Shown piece after piece: positions 1-10,281 of a stretch of DNA of 64,000 nucleotides; within the stretch, counting starts at the first letter, position 1; each line of letters starts with the position of its first letter. This DNA comes from Clostridium senegalense JC122 (GTDB lineage: Bacteria > Bacillota > Clostridia > Clostridiales > Clostridiaceae), in contig NZ_HE611050.1 in NCBI RefSeq assembly GCF_000285575.1, positions 842,230 through 906,229 of the forward strand, read 5' to 3'. A program made the position numbers and the translations under genes. Below the pieces are notes generated by a model that saw only the letters and a program-made list of their open reading frames with translations, was not told the origin of the DNA and ran no database searches.

Positions 1-19
1 GTTTTGCTTTTTTCTTATT

Positions 20-2398
20 CTATCTTAATTCTGCTCCTAGTTTATGTTGAAGAGATCTTAATATTTTATCATGAACTTTATTTACATCATTGTCTGTTAA
101 TGTTTTATCCTTATGTCTATAAATTATAGCATATGCAACACTTTTCTTTCCCTTTGGAATTTGCTTTCCTTGGTAAACATCAAATAAATTACAACTTTCA
201 AGTATTGCTCCACCTTGCTTTTTAATAGTCTCTTCAATTTCTTGAACTAAAATTTCCTCATCTACAAGTATTGCTATATCTCTAGTTACAGCTGGGAACT
301 TTGGAAGAGGCTTATATTTTTTATCAAGTTTAGCATTTTTAAATAATACATCTAAATTTAATTCAGCAATGTAACATCTTTCCTCTACATCATAGTTTTC
401 AGCTACATCTGGATGAACTTCACCTAAAACTCCTGCATACTCTTTACCTATATATAATGCAGCAGTCTTTCCTGGATGAAATGATGAATTTTCACTTTCT
501 CTTTTAAATGAAACTTTTTCAATTCCTAATTCATCAGTAATATTTTCTACTACACCTTTTAAATCTAAATAATCCATTTCTCCATACATTGCTAAAGTAA
601 CTATATTTCTTTCTTCTGGCAACTCATATGAATCTTCAGTTGGTATATAAACTTTCCCTATTTCAAACAATCTTACAATATTATTACCTCTAGCATTGTT
701 TCTTGCTAAAGATTCCATAGCAGATGCTAATGTTGTTGTTCTCATTATACTAAAATCTTCACCTAATGGATTTTTAATTTTAACTGTTTTTCTCAATTCA
801 CTGTCTTCATTTATTAAAAGCTTATCAAATATTTTAGGACTTACAAAAGAATAACTTATTGATTGGTTCAATCCACTGTTAATTAAAGTATTTATAGTTT
901 TTTCTTCTAAATTTTGTTTTTCACTTTTTCCACTTTTCTCCGCTTCACATAAAGGCATTGTATATGGAACATTATTGTAACCATATATTCTTACTATTTC
1001 TTCTGCAATGTCTTCTTTAATATTTATATCACTTCTAAAAGTTGGAGATTTAACTTTTAAAATTTCTCTATCTATCTCAGTAGTTAAATCTAAACTATCA
1101 AGGTATTTCTTCATATCTTCTTTTGTTAATGCAGTTCCTAAAAATTTATTTATCCAATTACTATCAACTTCTAAATATTTATCTTCTTTTTTCTCGTTAT
1201 AAATATCTATGGTACCTTCCATTATCTCTCCTGCATTTAATTCTTCGATTAAAGCACAAACTCTAGAGATTGCTATTTCTGTTTGATTTGGATCTAAGTC
1301 TTTTTCAAATTTTGATGATGCTTCTGTTCTTAAATTTAATTTTTTAGATACATTTCTTATGTTTACACCTTCAAAATTTGCACATTCTAAAAGAACCATA
1401 GTTGTATCATCTTTAACTTCTGAATTTAATCCACCCATTATACCTGCAAGACCAATTGTTTTTTCTCCGTCTTTTATGCATAATACATTTTCATCTAAAT
1501 CTCTTTCAACTTCATCTAAAGTAGTAAACTTCTCACCACTTGCAGCTCTTTCCACAACAAAATTATTAGTTTTTATTTCTCTTGCGTCATAAGCATGTAA
1601 TGGTTGACCAAGCTCTATCATAACAAAGTTTGTAATATCTACAATGTTATTTATCGGTCTAACACCTACTTCTAAAAGTCTTTCTTGCATCCAACCTGGA
1701 GATTGTTCTATCTTAACATTTTTTATACCTTTAAGCATAAATCTTCTGCATAGCTCATCTTTTATATCTACTTTATAGCTATCACAAATATTTTCACTGC
1801 ACTTTGCTTTATATTCTATTTTAGGCATCTTATAAGTAGTTCTTAAAGTAGCAGCAGTTTCTCTTGCTATACCAACAACACTTAAACAATCTTGCCTATT
1901 AGATGTTATTTCAAACTCAATAACTGCACTACCCATTTTAACAACTTCTTTTATATCTACACCAATTGGAGTATCTTCTGGTAATATTAAAAGACCTTGT
2001 ACTGGCTCATCTCCAGCTGTTCCTAGCTCTTCTTCAGAACAGAACATACCTTGAGATACTACACCTCTTAATTTGCCTTTTTTTATTTTAAGTCCTCCAT
2101 GTAATGTAGCTCCATGTAATGCTACTGGAACTATATCTTCTTCCTTCATATTAGTTGCAGCTGTAACTATTTGTATTGGTTCTTCTTTATTAATATTCAC
2201 CTCACAAATAACTAACTTTTCTGCATCAGGATGCTTCTCTATTTTTGTTATTTTTCCTGTAACTACATTTGTAATATCATCTCCTGTAATTACAAGTTCT
2301 TCTACCTTTGATCCTGATAATGTTAACGCATCTGCTAATTCCTTTGGTGAAATGTTTATATCAACGTAATCTTTAAGCCAATTTACTGGAACTTTCAT
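20..2398 (-). CDS. pheT: Phenylalanine--tRNA ligase beta subunit
   Basis: Beta subunit of the cytoplasmic alpha2-beta2 phenylalanyl-tRNA synthetase, which charges tRNA-Phe. The 792-residue length is normal for the bacterial family. An EMAP/tRNA-binding domain lies near residues 40-150 ([19 protein letters not shown]), followed by the B3/B4 editing region, the B5 domain near 400-475, a catalytic-like core, and a C-terminal ferredoxin-fold anticodon-binding domain starting around [16 protein letters not shown]. The ATG is preceded by a good AGGAGG. It lies 28 bases after pheS and is almost certainly cotranscribed with it from the T-box leader near 3.6-3.9 kb. Identification is secure. Confidence 0.97.
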   Translation of the reverse strand: MKVPVNWLKDYVDINISPKELADALTLSGSKVEELVITGDDITNVVTGKITKIEKHPDAEKLVICEVNINKEEPIQIVTAATNMKEEDIVPVALHGATLHGGLKIKKGKLRGVVSQGMFCSEEELGTAGDEPVQGLLILPEDTPIGVDIKEVVKMGSAVIEFEITSNRQDCLSVVGIARETAATLRTTYKMPKIEYKAKCSENICDSYKVDIKDELCRRFMLKGIKNVKIEQSPGWMQERLLEVGVRPINNIVDITNFVMIELGQPLHAYDAREIKTNNFVVERAASGEKFTTLDEVERDLDENVLCIKDGEKTIGLAGIMGGLNSEVKDDTTMVLLECANFEGVNIRNVSKKLNLRTEASSKFEKDLDPNQTEIAISRVCALIEELNAGEIMEGTIDIYNEKKEDKYLEVDSNWINKFLGTALTKEDMKKYLDSLDLTTEIDREILKVKSPTFRSDINIKEDIAEEIVRIYGYNNVPYTMPLCEAEKSGKSEKQNLEEKTINTLINSGLNQSISYSFVSPKIFDKLLINEDSELRKTVKIKNPLGEDFSIMRTTTLASAMESLARNNARGNNIVRLFEIGKVYIPTEDSYELPEERNIVTLAMYGEMDYLDLKGVVENITDELGIEKVSFKRESENSSFHPGKTAALYIGKEYAGVLGEVHPDVAENYDVEERCYIAELNLDVLFKNAKLDKKYKPLPKFPAVTRDIAILVDEEILVQEIEETIKKQGGAILESCNLFDVYQGKQIPKGKKSVAYAIIYRHKDKTLTDNDVNKVHDKILRSLQHKLGAELR

Positions 2399-2426
2399 TG
2401 TTATTCCTCCTTTAAATTATAATCTA

Positions 2427-3443
2427 CTAAAATTGATTTAAGAATCTCATATCACTTTCATAAAGTAATCTTATATCATCAATTGCATATTTTTGCATAA
2501 CCATTCTATCTAGTCCAAAACCAAATGCAAATCCACTATAAACTTCTGGGTCTATTCCACATTTTCTTAAAACTTCTGGATGTACCATTCCACATCCTAA
2601 TATTTCTATCCAACCACTACCTTTACATACTCTACAACCTTCTCCATTGCATACAAAGCAAGTTGCATCCATTTCTGCTGAAGGTTCTGTGAATGGGAAA
2701 TGATGTGGTCTAAATTTAGTTTTAACATCACCAAACATTTTTTTAGTAAATGATTCCAATGTACCTTTAAGATCTGCAAATGTTACTCCTTTATCTATAA
2801 CAAGTCCTTCAACTTGATAGAATATAGGTGAATGAGTGGCATCAACTGCATCAGAACGATAAACCTTACCTGGAGCTATCATTTTTATAGGTGGTTTTTG
2901 GTTTTCCATTGTTCTTATTTGTATAGGAGATGTCTGTGTTCTTAACACTACATTATCATTTATATAAAAAGTATCTTGTTCACCTCTTGCAGGATGATCT
3001 TTTGGTATATTTAAAGCTTCAAAATTATAGTAATCCTTCTCTACTTCTGGTCCTTCTTCTATAGAAAATCCCATTGATAGGAATATTTCTTTTATATGCT
3101 CAAGTGTTAAATCTAAAGGATGTCTATTACCTATTGTTTGTTTTTTGCCTGGCATAGAAATATCTATAACTTCATTTTTAAGTTTATTATCTTTTTCTTT
3201 TTTAGCAATGTCAGTAGCTACTTTCTCTATAGACGTTTCTAAAGCACTTCTAACCTCATTGGCAAGCTTTCCAATCACAGGTCTTTCTTCTTTAGATAAA
3301 CCTCCCATTCCTCTTAGTATCTGAGTAAGTTCACCTTTTTTTCCTAAGTACTTAACTCTTATATCTTCAAGGTTAGATTTTTCTACAACAGCTTTTATTT
3401 CTTCTAATGCTGAAGACTTAATTGCTTCTAATTTTTCCTTCAT
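2427..3443 (-). CDS. pheS: Phenylalanine--tRNA ligase alpha subunit
   Basis: Catalytic alpha subunit of phenylalanyl-tRNA synthetase, 338 residues, a normal length. It has the N-terminal coiled-coil arm (about 1-90) and class II motifs: motif 2 around [20 protein letters not shown] and motif 3 [12 protein letters not shown] near the C-terminus. A four-cysteine segment (CFVC...CRVC, about 250-263) sits in the catalytic domain, as in some bacterial PheS proteins. First gene of the pheST operon; the long upstream leader carries a T-box, so expression should rise when tRNA-Phe is uncharged. Confidence 0.97.
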   Translation of the reverse strand: MKEKLEAIKSSALEEIKAVVEKSNLEDIRVKYLGKKGELTQILRGMGGLSKEERPVIGKLANEVRSALETSIEKVATDIAKKEKDNKLKNEVIDISMPGKKQTIGNRHPLDLTLEHIKEIFLSMGFSIEEGPEVEKDYYNFEALNIPKDHPARGEQDTFYINDNVVLRTQTSPIQIRTMENQKPPIKMIAPGKVYRSDAVDATHSPIFYQVEGLVIDKGVTFADLKGTLESFTKKMFGDVKTKFRPHHFPFTEPSAEMDATCFVCNGEGCRVCKGSGWIEILGCGMVHPEVLRKCGIDPEVYSGFAFGFGLDRMVMQKYAIDDIRLLYESDMRFLNQF

Positions 3444-3634
3444 AATTAAATAAACTCCCTTCTTTAAAATAAATTAAACCTTTATGTAAAACTGTTATAA
3501 GTTATATAACATTTACTATCTTAATCCTAGACTAAAAATTTTAATTTAATCTTATAAATTACATAGATTTTTAAGATTAACTTTAAGTTTATGCATTTAT
3601 CAAATACTAATATTTTATACTTATTTTTGCATAT

Positions 3635-3895
3635 AAAAAATCCGCCCCTACAAAGGGACGGATATATCCGCGGTACCACCCTAATTAAACTTAAAATAAG
3701 TTTCTCTTAGTTAAAAGATATCGGTTTAACCCGCTAATTACTACCATTTTTACAACTTCACAATTAGAACTCCAGAGTGAACTTCACTATAAAACATTTC
3801 ATATAAGAACTCTCAATCTATGATTCTTATTCCCTGTATGCTTTTTATACCTACTTTTCTCCTTCACAGTTTAGAGACACATAAATTAATATAAT
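3635..3895 (-). promoter_or_regulatory. T-box leader of pheST, specifier TTC (Phe)
   Basis: On the minus strand the leader contains the T-box core GGTGGTACCGCGG near 3670-3682, followed at once by a terminator hairpin (TCCGTCCC/GGGGCGGA, 3641-3662) and a T run. Aligned with the second T-box in this window (valS), the segment GAAG-TTC-ACTCTGGAG places the specifier at 3779-3781. TTC is a Phe codon and fits the gene downstream and the tRNA-Phe(GAA) at 10.7 kb. The mechanism is established: uncharged cognate tRNA stabilises the antiterminator and allows read-through. Confidence 0.93.
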
Positions 3896-3989
3896 AATGC
3901 TTAGTTTATCATTTAATACAATATGCCTGAAATATTAATTTTTAAATATAGTTTCTATTATACTCATGTTTCATTTTAAATTCAACATT

Positions 3990-4766
3990 TTATTTAATAT
4001 TTTTTTGTCTTACTGCCTCATACATCATTATAGATGCTGCAACTGAAGCATTTAATGATTCTGCTCCACCTGGCATTGGAATTTTTACCTTTTCATTGGA
4101 AAGTTCATAAATTTCATCACTAATTCCATTTCCTTCATTGCCTACAGCTATAATAACTTTTCCCGTAAGATTAATGTCATAGAAATTATTCTCAGTATCT
4201 AAAGAGCTAGTAACTAATTTATATCCACGTTCTTGTAACTCTTTTAGAAAAGATAAATCTTTATCTTCAATTATTGGAATATTAAATATTGACCCCATTG
4301 TTGATCTTAATGTTTTTTCATTATATATATCAACTGTTCCTTTGGTAATTATAATTCCTAAGCAGTCAGATGCATGAGCAGTTCTTATTATAGTTCCAAG
4401 ATTGCCAGGGTCTTGAATTCTATCCACTAAAATGTATACTCCGTCCCTGTTTGATAAATTTAATGCTTTGTTTTCCACTACAGCAATAGCACCTTGAGGA
4501 GTATCTGTACTACTTATGATTTTAAAAATACTACTACTTACTGTATAAACGTCTCCTGAAAAATTTATATATCTATCATAATTTTCACTAGTACAATTTT
4601 CACTTATAAATATATATTTTATATTAAATTCAGATTTTATTGCTTCTTCTATAAATCTAAAGCCTTCAACTAAAAATAACCCTTGAGAATTTCTATGTTT
4701 TTTTTCTTTTAGTTTTCTTACATTTTTTATTAATGCATTTTCTTTACTACTAATGTACTGCAACAT
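3990..4766 (-). CDS. TrmH/SpoU family RNA 2'-O-methyltransferase
   Basis: Predicted S-adenosylmethionine-dependent RNA ribose methylase of the SPOUT superfamily, 258 residues. The N-terminal substrate-binding domain (about 1-95, MLQYISSKENALIKNVRKLK) precedes the knotted catalytic domain. Its three motifs are visible: DPGNLGTIIRTA (about 135), IAVGNEGNGIS (about 207) and IPMPGGAESLNASVAASIM (about 230). The exact rRNA or tRNA target cannot be read from sequence. It sits 8 bases after ktrA in a probable ktrB-ktrA-methylase transcript. Confidence 0.93.
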   Translation of the reverse strand: MLQYISSKENALIKNVRKLKEKKHRNSQGLFLVEGFRFIEEAIKSEFNIKYIFISENCTSENYDRYINFSGDVYTVSSSIFKIISSTDTPQGAIAVVENKALNLSNRDGVYILVDRIQDPGNLGTIIRTAHASDCLGIIITKGTVDIYNEKTLRSTMGSIFNIPIIEDKDLSFLKELQERGYKLVTSSLDTENNFYDINLTGKVIIAVGNEGNGISDEIYELSNEKVKIPMPGGAESLNASVAASIMMYEAVRQKNIK

Positions 4767-4774
4767 TTAATCCC

Positions 4775-5434
4775 CTATCTAATTAATTTTTCAAGATTAT
4801 TTAATTGCTTAGTTTCACCTATAGCTACTACTATATCTTCTTCTTGTATTCTTTCATCTGGTGACGGAGCAACGTTTATTTCATTATGAGTTTTTATAGC
4901 CATAATATTTATTCCGTATTCTGCCCTTAAGTTAAGTTCTCTTAAAGTCTTACCATACCAAACTGGTGAACTTACAATCTCTGCAATACTAAAATCTGGA
5001 GAAAGTTCTATATAATCTAAAATATTAGAAGAACATAAGTTATGAGCTACTCTTACTCCCATATCTTTTTCTGGGAATATTACTCTATTAGCTCCTATTT
5101 TATATAAAACTTTTGCATGTAAAGCATTATTAGCTTTTGTTATTATATGTTTAACACCTAATTCTTTAACTAATAATGTTGATAATATACTTGCTTGGAC
5201 ATCAGATCCTATACTTATTATTGCAACATCAAAATTACTAATTCCTAATGCTCTTAAGCTATGCTCATCATTAGCATCAACTTGTACTGCATGAGTAACT
5301 TTATCAGATATGTTTTGTATTACTTCTTCATCTTTATCTACTGCTAAAACATCATTTCCTAGTGCATACAACGTTTCTGCAACAGATGTTCCAAATCTAC
5401 CTAATCCAATTATAATAAATTGCTTTTTAACCAT
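4775..5434 (-). CDS. ktrA: KtrA-type potassium channel gating subunit (RCK)
   Basis: Cytosolic regulatory ring subunit of the Ktr potassium uptake system, 219 residues. It has an N-terminal RCK nucleotide-binding fold with the glycine motif GLGRFGTSVAE near residue 8 and an RCK_C domain near 135-219. RCK_N binds ATP/ADP in characterised KtrA proteins, and the C domain is a known cyclic-di-AMP site in several Firmicutes. I chose the ATG at 5434 because the sequence reads AGAGGTG, six bases, ATG; the upstream in-frame GTG is inside the Shine-Dalgarno. It follows ktrB by 11 bases. Confidence 0.95.
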   Translation of the reverse strand: MVKKQFIIIGLGRFGTSVAETLYALGNDVLAVDKDEEVIQNISDKVTHAVQVDANDEHSLRALGISNFDVAIISIGSDVQASILSTLLVKELGVKHIITKANNALHAKVLYKIGANRVIFPEKDMGVRVAHNLCSSNILDYIELSPDFSIAEIVSSPVWYGKTLRELNLRAEYGINIMAIKTHNEINVAPSPDERIQEEDIVVAIGETKQLNNLEKLIR

Positions 5435-5445
5435 AATAATCACCT

Positions 5446-6813
5446 CTACCCAACTAAAATTTTATCTTCTGGATATTTTATACAAACTTTTTTATTTTTT
5501 CTTTTCTTAGCAATAGCTAAAACCAATGTTAATGGACCAACTCTTCCAGCATACATTGTAAGCGCTACTATTATCTTTCCAATAGTGTTTAACTTTTGAG
5601 TTAACCCCATAGTTACTCCAACTGTACCAAATGCTGATGTAGCTTCAAAAATATAAGACTCAAAAGGTTCTCCACTGGCAGACTGTGTTATAGCTAATAA
5701 GACAGAAACTGTAATTACTAATCCTATAGCTATAATCATAATAGCAAAAGATTTATATACTATATCTTGATTAATTCTTTTTTTAAATATAACAGTTTCA
5801 TCTCTACCAGCTATAACTGATTTAACTGTCATGTAAAGTATACCAGCTGTAGATGTTTTTAATCCTCCTGCTGTAGATCCTGGTGAACCACCTATAAACA
5901 TCAATATTATTGTTAAAAATATTGATGGAATAGTCATTCCAGCTACAGATATAGAGTTAAATCCTGCCGTTCTAGGACTTACTGATGCAAACATAGATGC
6001 TAAAAGTCTTTCTTTTATCCCCATATTTTTCATAGTTTCAGGATTATTATATTCAAATATGAAAAATAATATTGTTCCTCCAATTAATAAAGTAGAAGTC
6101 ATAGCTATTACCACTTTACTATGTAGTGACAATTTTTTTCTATTTCTATAATTATATATTTCATCCCATACAAAAAAGCCCAATCCACCTATTACAATTA
6201 GTGCTCCTATTGTACATATTATAACGACATTGCCTCCATAATTAACTAAACTATTGAAGTTACCCATAAGATCAAATCCAGCATTACAAAATGCGGATAT
6301 GGCATGGAATATACTATAGTATATACCTTTTATCAATCCAAACTCAGGTATGAACTGTGTGCTTAATAATAATGCTCCAAGTCCTTCTATGGAAAAAGTA
6401 AATATAAGTATATACTTTGCAAGTTTAACTATTCCTTGTAGCGAGGTTGAATTCATGGACTCCTGCATTATTAGCCTTTGCTGCAATGTTATTTTTTTAC
6501 CTATAAGTAATGATAACATTGTTGCAAAAGCCATAAACCCTAATCCACCTATTTGTATAAGACATATTATTACTGTTTTGCCAAAATAATTCCAATGGGT
6601 ACCAGTATCTACCGTAATTAAACCTGTTACACATACTGCTGATGTAGATGTAAATACTGAATCTATAAATGGAGTAACAGTACCATCATTACTTGATATA
6701 GGTAAACTTAATAATACTCCTCCCAAGAATATAATTCCGGCATAACCAATAGCTAATATCTGCATAGCTGTAAAATTTTTCATTTTAAAAAAATTACCTA
6801 GCTTTGATTTCAC
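5446..6813 (-). CDS. ktrB: KtrB-type potassium transporter membrane subunit
   Basis: Polytopic membrane subunit of the KtrAB potassium importer, TrkH/Ktr/HKT superfamily, about 455 residues. All four selectivity loops are visible: TSTSAVCVTGL, SAFCNAGFDLMGN, SPRTAGFNS and ATSAFGTVGVTMG. It has the usual eight or so membrane spans. The GTG at 6813 fits an AGAGGTG site six bases upstream; the GTG at 6822 is part of that site. Cotranscribed with ktrA. The 94-base gap upstream shows no cyclic-di-AMP riboswitch that I can recognise. Confidence 0.94.
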   Translation of the reverse strand: MKSKLGNFFKMKNFTAMQILAIGYAGIIFLGGVLLSLPISSNDGTVTPFIDSVFTSTSAVCVTGLITVDTGTHWNYFGKTVIICLIQIGGLGFMAFATMLSLLIGKKITLQQRLIMQESMNSTSLQGIVKLAKYILIFTFSIEGLGALLLSTQFIPEFGLIKGIYYSIFHAISAFCNAGFDLMGNFNSLVNYGGNVVIICTIGALIVIGGLGFFVWDEIYNYRNRKKLSLHSKVVIAMTSTLLIGGTILFFIFEYNNPETMKNMGIKERLLASMFASVSPRTAGFNSISVAGMTIPSIFLTIILMFIGGSPGSTAGGLKTSTAGILYMTVKSVIAGRDETVIFKKRINQDIVYKSFAIMIIAIGLVITVSVLLAITQSASGEPFESYIFEATSAFGTVGVTMGLTQKLNTIGKIIVALTMYAGRVGPLTLVLAIAKKRKNKKVCIKYPEDKILVG

Positions 6814-6916
6814 CAATAACACCTCTAATCATATATTTTCTCTTGAATGTAATTATATACTCTTTTTCTAAAATATTATACTACTTTTACTTATTTTCTT
6901 TAAATAATTATATAAT

Positions 6917-6945
6917 ACAAAAATGTAGCACAAGGCTACATTTTT
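6917..6945 (-). terminator. Rho-independent terminator after rplT
   Basis: Inverted repeat AAAATGTAGC/GCTACATTTT with a short loop, followed on the minus strand by a T-rich stretch. It ends the infC-rpmI-rplT transcript before ktrB. Confidence 0.85.
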
Positions 6946-6960
6946 ATGTATTGTATTTAA

Positions 6961-7320
6961 TTAAGCTCCTAATTGTTTTTTAGCAACTTCAACTAATTCA
7001 GCAAATGCTTTTGGATCATTTATAGCTATCTCAGAAAGCATTTTTCTGTTTATATCTATTTCTGCAAGTTTCATTCCGTTCATGAATCTTGAATATGAAA
7101 GACCATTCATTCTTGCAGCTGCGTTTATTCTAGCTATCCAAAGTTTTCTGAAGTCTCTTTTCTTTAACTTTCTTCCAACATATGCATTTCTTAATGCTCT
7201 TATAACTGACTCATTAGCAGTCTTAAATAACTTGCTCTTTCCACCGTAGTATCCTTTTGCAAGTTTTAATACTTTTTTATGTTTTTTACGAGCATTGATA
7301 GCTCTCTTTACTCTTGCCAT
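6961..7320 (-). CDS. rplT: 50S ribosomal protein L20
   Basis: Large-subunit ribosomal protein L20, 119 residues. It has the very basic N-terminal extension ([24 protein letters not shown]) and the conserved globular part ([21 protein letters not shown]). L20 binds 23S rRNA early in assembly and in Firmicutes also represses its own operon by binding the infC leader. Last gene of infC-rpmI-rplT, 17 bases after rpmI, with a terminator just downstream. Confidence 0.98.
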   Translation of the reverse strand: MARVKRAINARKKHKKVLKLAKGYYGGKSKLFKTANESVIRALRNAYVGRKLKKRDFRKLWIARINAAARMNGLSYSRFMNGMKLAEIDINRKMLSEIAINDPKAFAELVEVAKKQLGA

Positions 7321-7337
7321 TTAAAATACCTCCTAAA

Positions 7338-7535
7338 TTATAAATATGGTAGTAATTTTTTCATTGCTTTCTCTTGAGTAACTGAAACGTATCCAGTTTT
7401 TCTAAGATTTCTTTTTGTTTTTGAACTTTTCTTAGTTAATATATGGCTTTTGAAAGCTTTTGCTCTTTTTAACTTTCCTGTTCCTGTTTTCTTGAATCTT
7501 TTAGCTGCACCTCTATGAGTTTTCATTTTTGGCAT
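7338..7535 (-). CDS. rpmI: 50S ribosomal protein L35
   Basis: Small basic ribosomal protein L35, 65 residues, starting [20 protein letters not shown], the family signature. Middle gene of the conserved infC-rpmI-rplT operon, with a good AGGAGG upstream of the ATG. Confidence 0.98.
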   Translation of the reverse strand: MPKMKTHRGAAKRFKKTGTGKLKRAKAFKSHILTKKSSKTKRNLRKTGYVSVTQEKAMKKLLPYL

Positions 7536-7557
7536 AATAAATTCCTCCTCTCAGTGT

Positions 7558-8076
7558 TTATGCTCTTTTTGGAGCTAATATTAATATCATATTTCTTCCC
7601 TCTTGTTTAGCTGGCTTTTCTATAGTGTAAACATCACCTAACTTTTCAACAAAAGAGTTCAATATCTTATGTCCTACTTGTGAGTTTTCAATTTCTCTAC
7701 CTCTAAATCTCACAGTAACTTTTACCTTATCTTCGTCTAATAAGAATTTTTTCGCTCTATTAGCTTTTATAGTTATATCATTTTCTTCAATAGTAGCACT
7801 CAATCTGATTTCTTTTATGCTTATTGTTTTTTGCTTCTTCTTAGCTTCTTTGTCTTTTTTCTGTTGTTCATAGATAAACTTACCAAAGTCCATAATCTTA
7901 CAAACTGGTGGTTTTGCATTTGGAGAAATCATAACTAAATCTAATTCTTTTTCCTCAGCAATTCTTAATGCTTCCTTAGATGTTAGAACTCCTAATTGCT
8001 CACCCTCATCAGTAATAACCCTAATTTCTTTTTCCCTTATGTCTTCATTCATCATGAAGTCTTTATTTTTACTAAT
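7558..8076 (-). CDS. infC: Translation initiation factor IF-3, ATT start
   Basis: Initiation factor 3, which binds the 30S subunit and rejects non-canonical start codons. The IF3 N domain ([20 protein letters not shown]), linker and C domain ([17 protein letters not shown]) are all present. No ATG lies at a proper distance from the ribosome site. The message reads AGGAGGTG, seven bases, then ATT AGT AAA AAT, in frame with the ATG at 8055, so ATT at 8074-8076 is the likely start (172 residues). An ATT or similar start on infC is known in Escherichia coli, where it lets IF-3 repress itself. First gene of the operon, under an L20-type leader. Confidence 0.95.
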   Translation of the reverse strand: MSKNKDFMMNEDIREKEIRVITDEGEQLGVLTSKEALRIAEEKELDLVMISPNAKPPVCKIMDFGKFIYEQQKKDKEAKKKQKTISIKEIRLSATIEENDITIKANRAKKFLLDEDKVKVTVRFRGREIENSQVGHKILNSFVEKLGDVYTIEKPAKQEGRNMILILAPKRA

Positions 8077-8149
8077 AGCAATTCACCTCCTGGTGTAATA
8101 TATAGAATATATCTTAAATATATTTCTAACACTGATTATACTTATATAA

Positions 8150-8275
8150 TAATAAAAGGACGGCAAAGCCGTCCTACTGCATTCATAGAATAAATTTACT
8201 ACAGTGTAACCTTACTAGCATAACTGCAAGGTGAGAAACGGCTGTTTCTTCTTGTTTAATCTCTTATTTATTTCA
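8150..8275 (-). promoter_or_regulatory. L20-type ribosomal leader with terminator, upstream of infC
   Basis: The minus-strand leader contains paired segments around CACCTTGCAG and GTAAGGTTAC (8205-8235) and an AAACAGCCGTTT hairpin, then a strong terminator-like hairpin GGACGGC/GCCGTCC with a T-run (8152-8175) ahead of the infC ribosome site. Position and layout match the Firmicutes L20 leader, in which L20 binding promotes premature termination. I judged it by eye, without a covariance model. Confidence 0.75.
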
Positions 8276-8321
8276 ACATCATGTATTGTAACCTAATTTT
8301 CTTTTAATGTCAATACTTTTT

Positions 8322-9221
8322 TTAAACTTTTAAATAGCTTTTTATTTGCTTACATTTTATACACTCATCACAAAAGGAAACTCTATCACCAAATACTTTT
8401 TTTATAGTTTCTATAAGTTCCTTACTTTTACAATTTTGAACACAATGTATTATAACCTTTTGCGGTGCTGTTGTAATCAATCCACTTATTATTAAATCTT
8501 CAATTGTTACATTCAAATTTAAATTATCTACAGAAAGTTCATCCATTATACTTCGAAGAACATCTTCACCTAATTTATCCACAAGTGCATAATTACCATC
8601 ATTATTTATGATTATATGAAGTTCATCTATTTTACTTTCTTGGACATCTATAAAATATTTTAATAATTTTATAAACTCATCATACTCTTTTTCAACCATA
8701 AATTTTTCCACTATTTTTTCAATAATATCTTGTATTTCGCATGAAAATTGTTTCATCCTAAATTTTATAAATCCATCTATATTTATATCACTGTTTTCTT
8801 CTAAAAATAAAACTATTTTATCTACAATATCATTTTTTCTATTCATATAGTAAATCATATGTTCATTTATTGGACTATTTTCCTTTTGTAAAATATTTAA
8901 AACTTCCTTCTTTATTTCTATAATATCTTCACATTTTAAAAAGTAAAAATTATCAACTAAATACTTAGAAAGATTTTTTTCACAAAAGTCATCTACAAGC
9001 TCTTTAAACAAAATATTTCCTATATACAAATTAAACATTTTTTGAAATTTTACATCATAATTTTCGTCATCACAATAAATCTTTATAATATGGTGTTTAT
9101 TTTCTATACTTTCAGAAACTCCTATTCTTACGCCTTTAATTTTGAAATACTCTCTTGCATTTCTTATAGCATCTATTAAATAATCTCTAGAATTCTCTTT
9201 TATAAGTGTTAGCATCAACAT
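8322..9221 (-). CDS. ytxC: Putative sporulation protein YtxC
   Basis: About 299 residues, resembling the YtxC family of uncharacterised sporulation-associated proteins, which in clostridia and bacilli lies near infC/thrS. It has no signal peptide or obvious catalytic motif. The middle is charged and helical, with conserved-looking VEKFMVEKEYDEFIKLLKYFIDVQ, and the C-terminus has a cysteine cluster (CVQNCK...CDECIKCKQ) that could bind metal. I prefer the ATG at 9221, eight bases after AAGGAG, over the GTG at 9230 that overlaps the site. Function unknown. Confidence 0.8.
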   Translation of the reverse strand: MLMLTLIKENSRDYLIDAIRNAREYFKIKGVRIGVSESIENKHHIIKIYCDDENYDVKFQKMFNLYIGNILFKELVDDFCEKNLSKYLVDNFYFLKCEDIIEIKKEVLNILQKENSPINEHMIYYMNRKNDIVDKIVLFLEENSDINIDGFIKFRMKQFSCEIQDIIEKIVEKFMVEKEYDEFIKLLKYFIDVQESKIDELHIIINNDGNYALVDKLGEDVLRSIMDELSVDNLNLNVTIEDLIISGLITTAPQKVIIHCVQNCKSKELIETIKKVFGDRVSFCDECIKCKQIKSYLKV

Positions 9222-9513
9222 ATAGCTCACTCCTTTTTAGTATGGTAACTACCTAACTATAAAAGCTATAACTTGTAAACATATTATTTAAATGATAATA
9301 TATAAAAAATTATATTTCGTAATTATTATGTGTTTTATAACAATTCATATACATTAATATTTTTAACAATTATCGACAGCTAAATTATAAATTTTAAAAT
9401 TAAAATACTTCAACTTGAATTTATAATTTATCCATTTATCAAATGAGAAATCTTTATATACTTAATTCTATATTAGTGTATAGTTACTCTTCTCAATTGA
9501 TAGTAAAAATTTA
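9222..9513. other. AT-rich divergent intergenic region
   Basis: Promoter-bearing gap between ytxC (minus) and the next gene (plus). The last 30 bases (about 9495-9530) resemble intergenic repeats seen near 41.05 and 46.2 kb (a GATA-TAAAAATTTAATGTA-like stretch), so the gene at 9514 starts inside or next to a dispersed repeat copy. Confidence 0.4.
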
Positions 9514-10281
9514 ATGTATAAATTAAATTTAAAACCTCTCAATAAAAATAATCAAAGAAAGAAGTGTTCATCATTGAAATTAGCATTAGTTGATTTTAGA
9601 ATTTCTCAAGAAGAAATTAGAGCTCTTGAAAATTTGAATTGTATAGTAATGAAATGTCCTCCTTGTAATAAACTTTATGATGCAGTTTGTGGACATCCCG
9701 ATATGCTCATAAATGTAATTTCTAATAAAAAATTAATGGTACATCCTGATATGAATACAGATTTTATTAACATTTTAAAAAACAAATATAATATATCTTT
9801 TATGTATTCAAATAATAGACTTACAGATAATTATCCTCATGATATATTTTTAAATGCAGTAAATTTAGATAACTATTTTATACACACTTTAAAACATACA
9901 GATAAAAAACTTTTGAATTTAGTTTCTCACAAAAATTTAATAAATGTTAAACAAGGATATGCTAAATGTTCTACTGCAATAATAAATGAAAAAGCATTGA
10001 TAACTACTGATAAATCTATTTATAATGCCTTATCACATTATGATTTAGATGTTTTGTTACTTCCATCAGGAGATATAATTCTTCCTGGTCTAGATTATGG
10101 ATTTATTGGTGGAACCTGTGGTCTACTAGATTCTAAGCATTTAGTCTTTTATGGTTCTTTAAATCAATATAAATTTAAAGATAATATTCTAAGATTTTTA
10201 AATAAACATAATGTCACACCTGTTTATCTATCTGATACCAAACTAATAGATAGAGGAAGTATTTTCTTTTTAGATATTTAG
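9514..10281 (+). CDS. Uncharacterised clostridial protein, probable DUF6873/guanidino-modifying-enzyme fold
   Basis: Unnamed protein of about 255 residues. It resembles clostridial proteins annotated as DUF6873 with a pentein-like (GME) fold, judged from memory. Features seen: CPPCNKLYDAVCGHPDML (about 49-67), VKQGYAKCSTAIINEKALITTD (about 145-167) and LPSGDIILPGLDYGFIGG, then TCGLLD (about 188-213). Histidine in GHPD and cysteine in GGTCG could form a pentein-type active site, but this is inference. No good ribosome site precedes the ATG at 9514; a TTG at about 9574 giving MKLALVDF is an alternative start. Monocistronic, with no informative neighbours. Confidence 0.7.
   Translation: MYKLNLKPLNKNNQRKKCSSLKLALVDFRISQEEIRALENLNCIVMKCPPCNKLYDAVCGHPDMLINVISNKKLMVHPDMNTDFINILKNKYNISFMYSNNRLTDNYPHDIFLNAVNLDNYFIHTLKHTDKKLLNLVSHKNLINVKQGYAKCSTAIINEKALITTDKSIYNALSHYDLDVLLLPSGDIILPGLDYGFIGGTCGLLDSKHLVFYGSLNQYKFKDNILRFLNKHNVTPVYLSDTKLIDRGSIFFLDI

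Noticed and set aside
6823-6916. Cyclic-di-AMP riboswitch before ktrB
   Set aside because: The gap is too short and has no matching stems.
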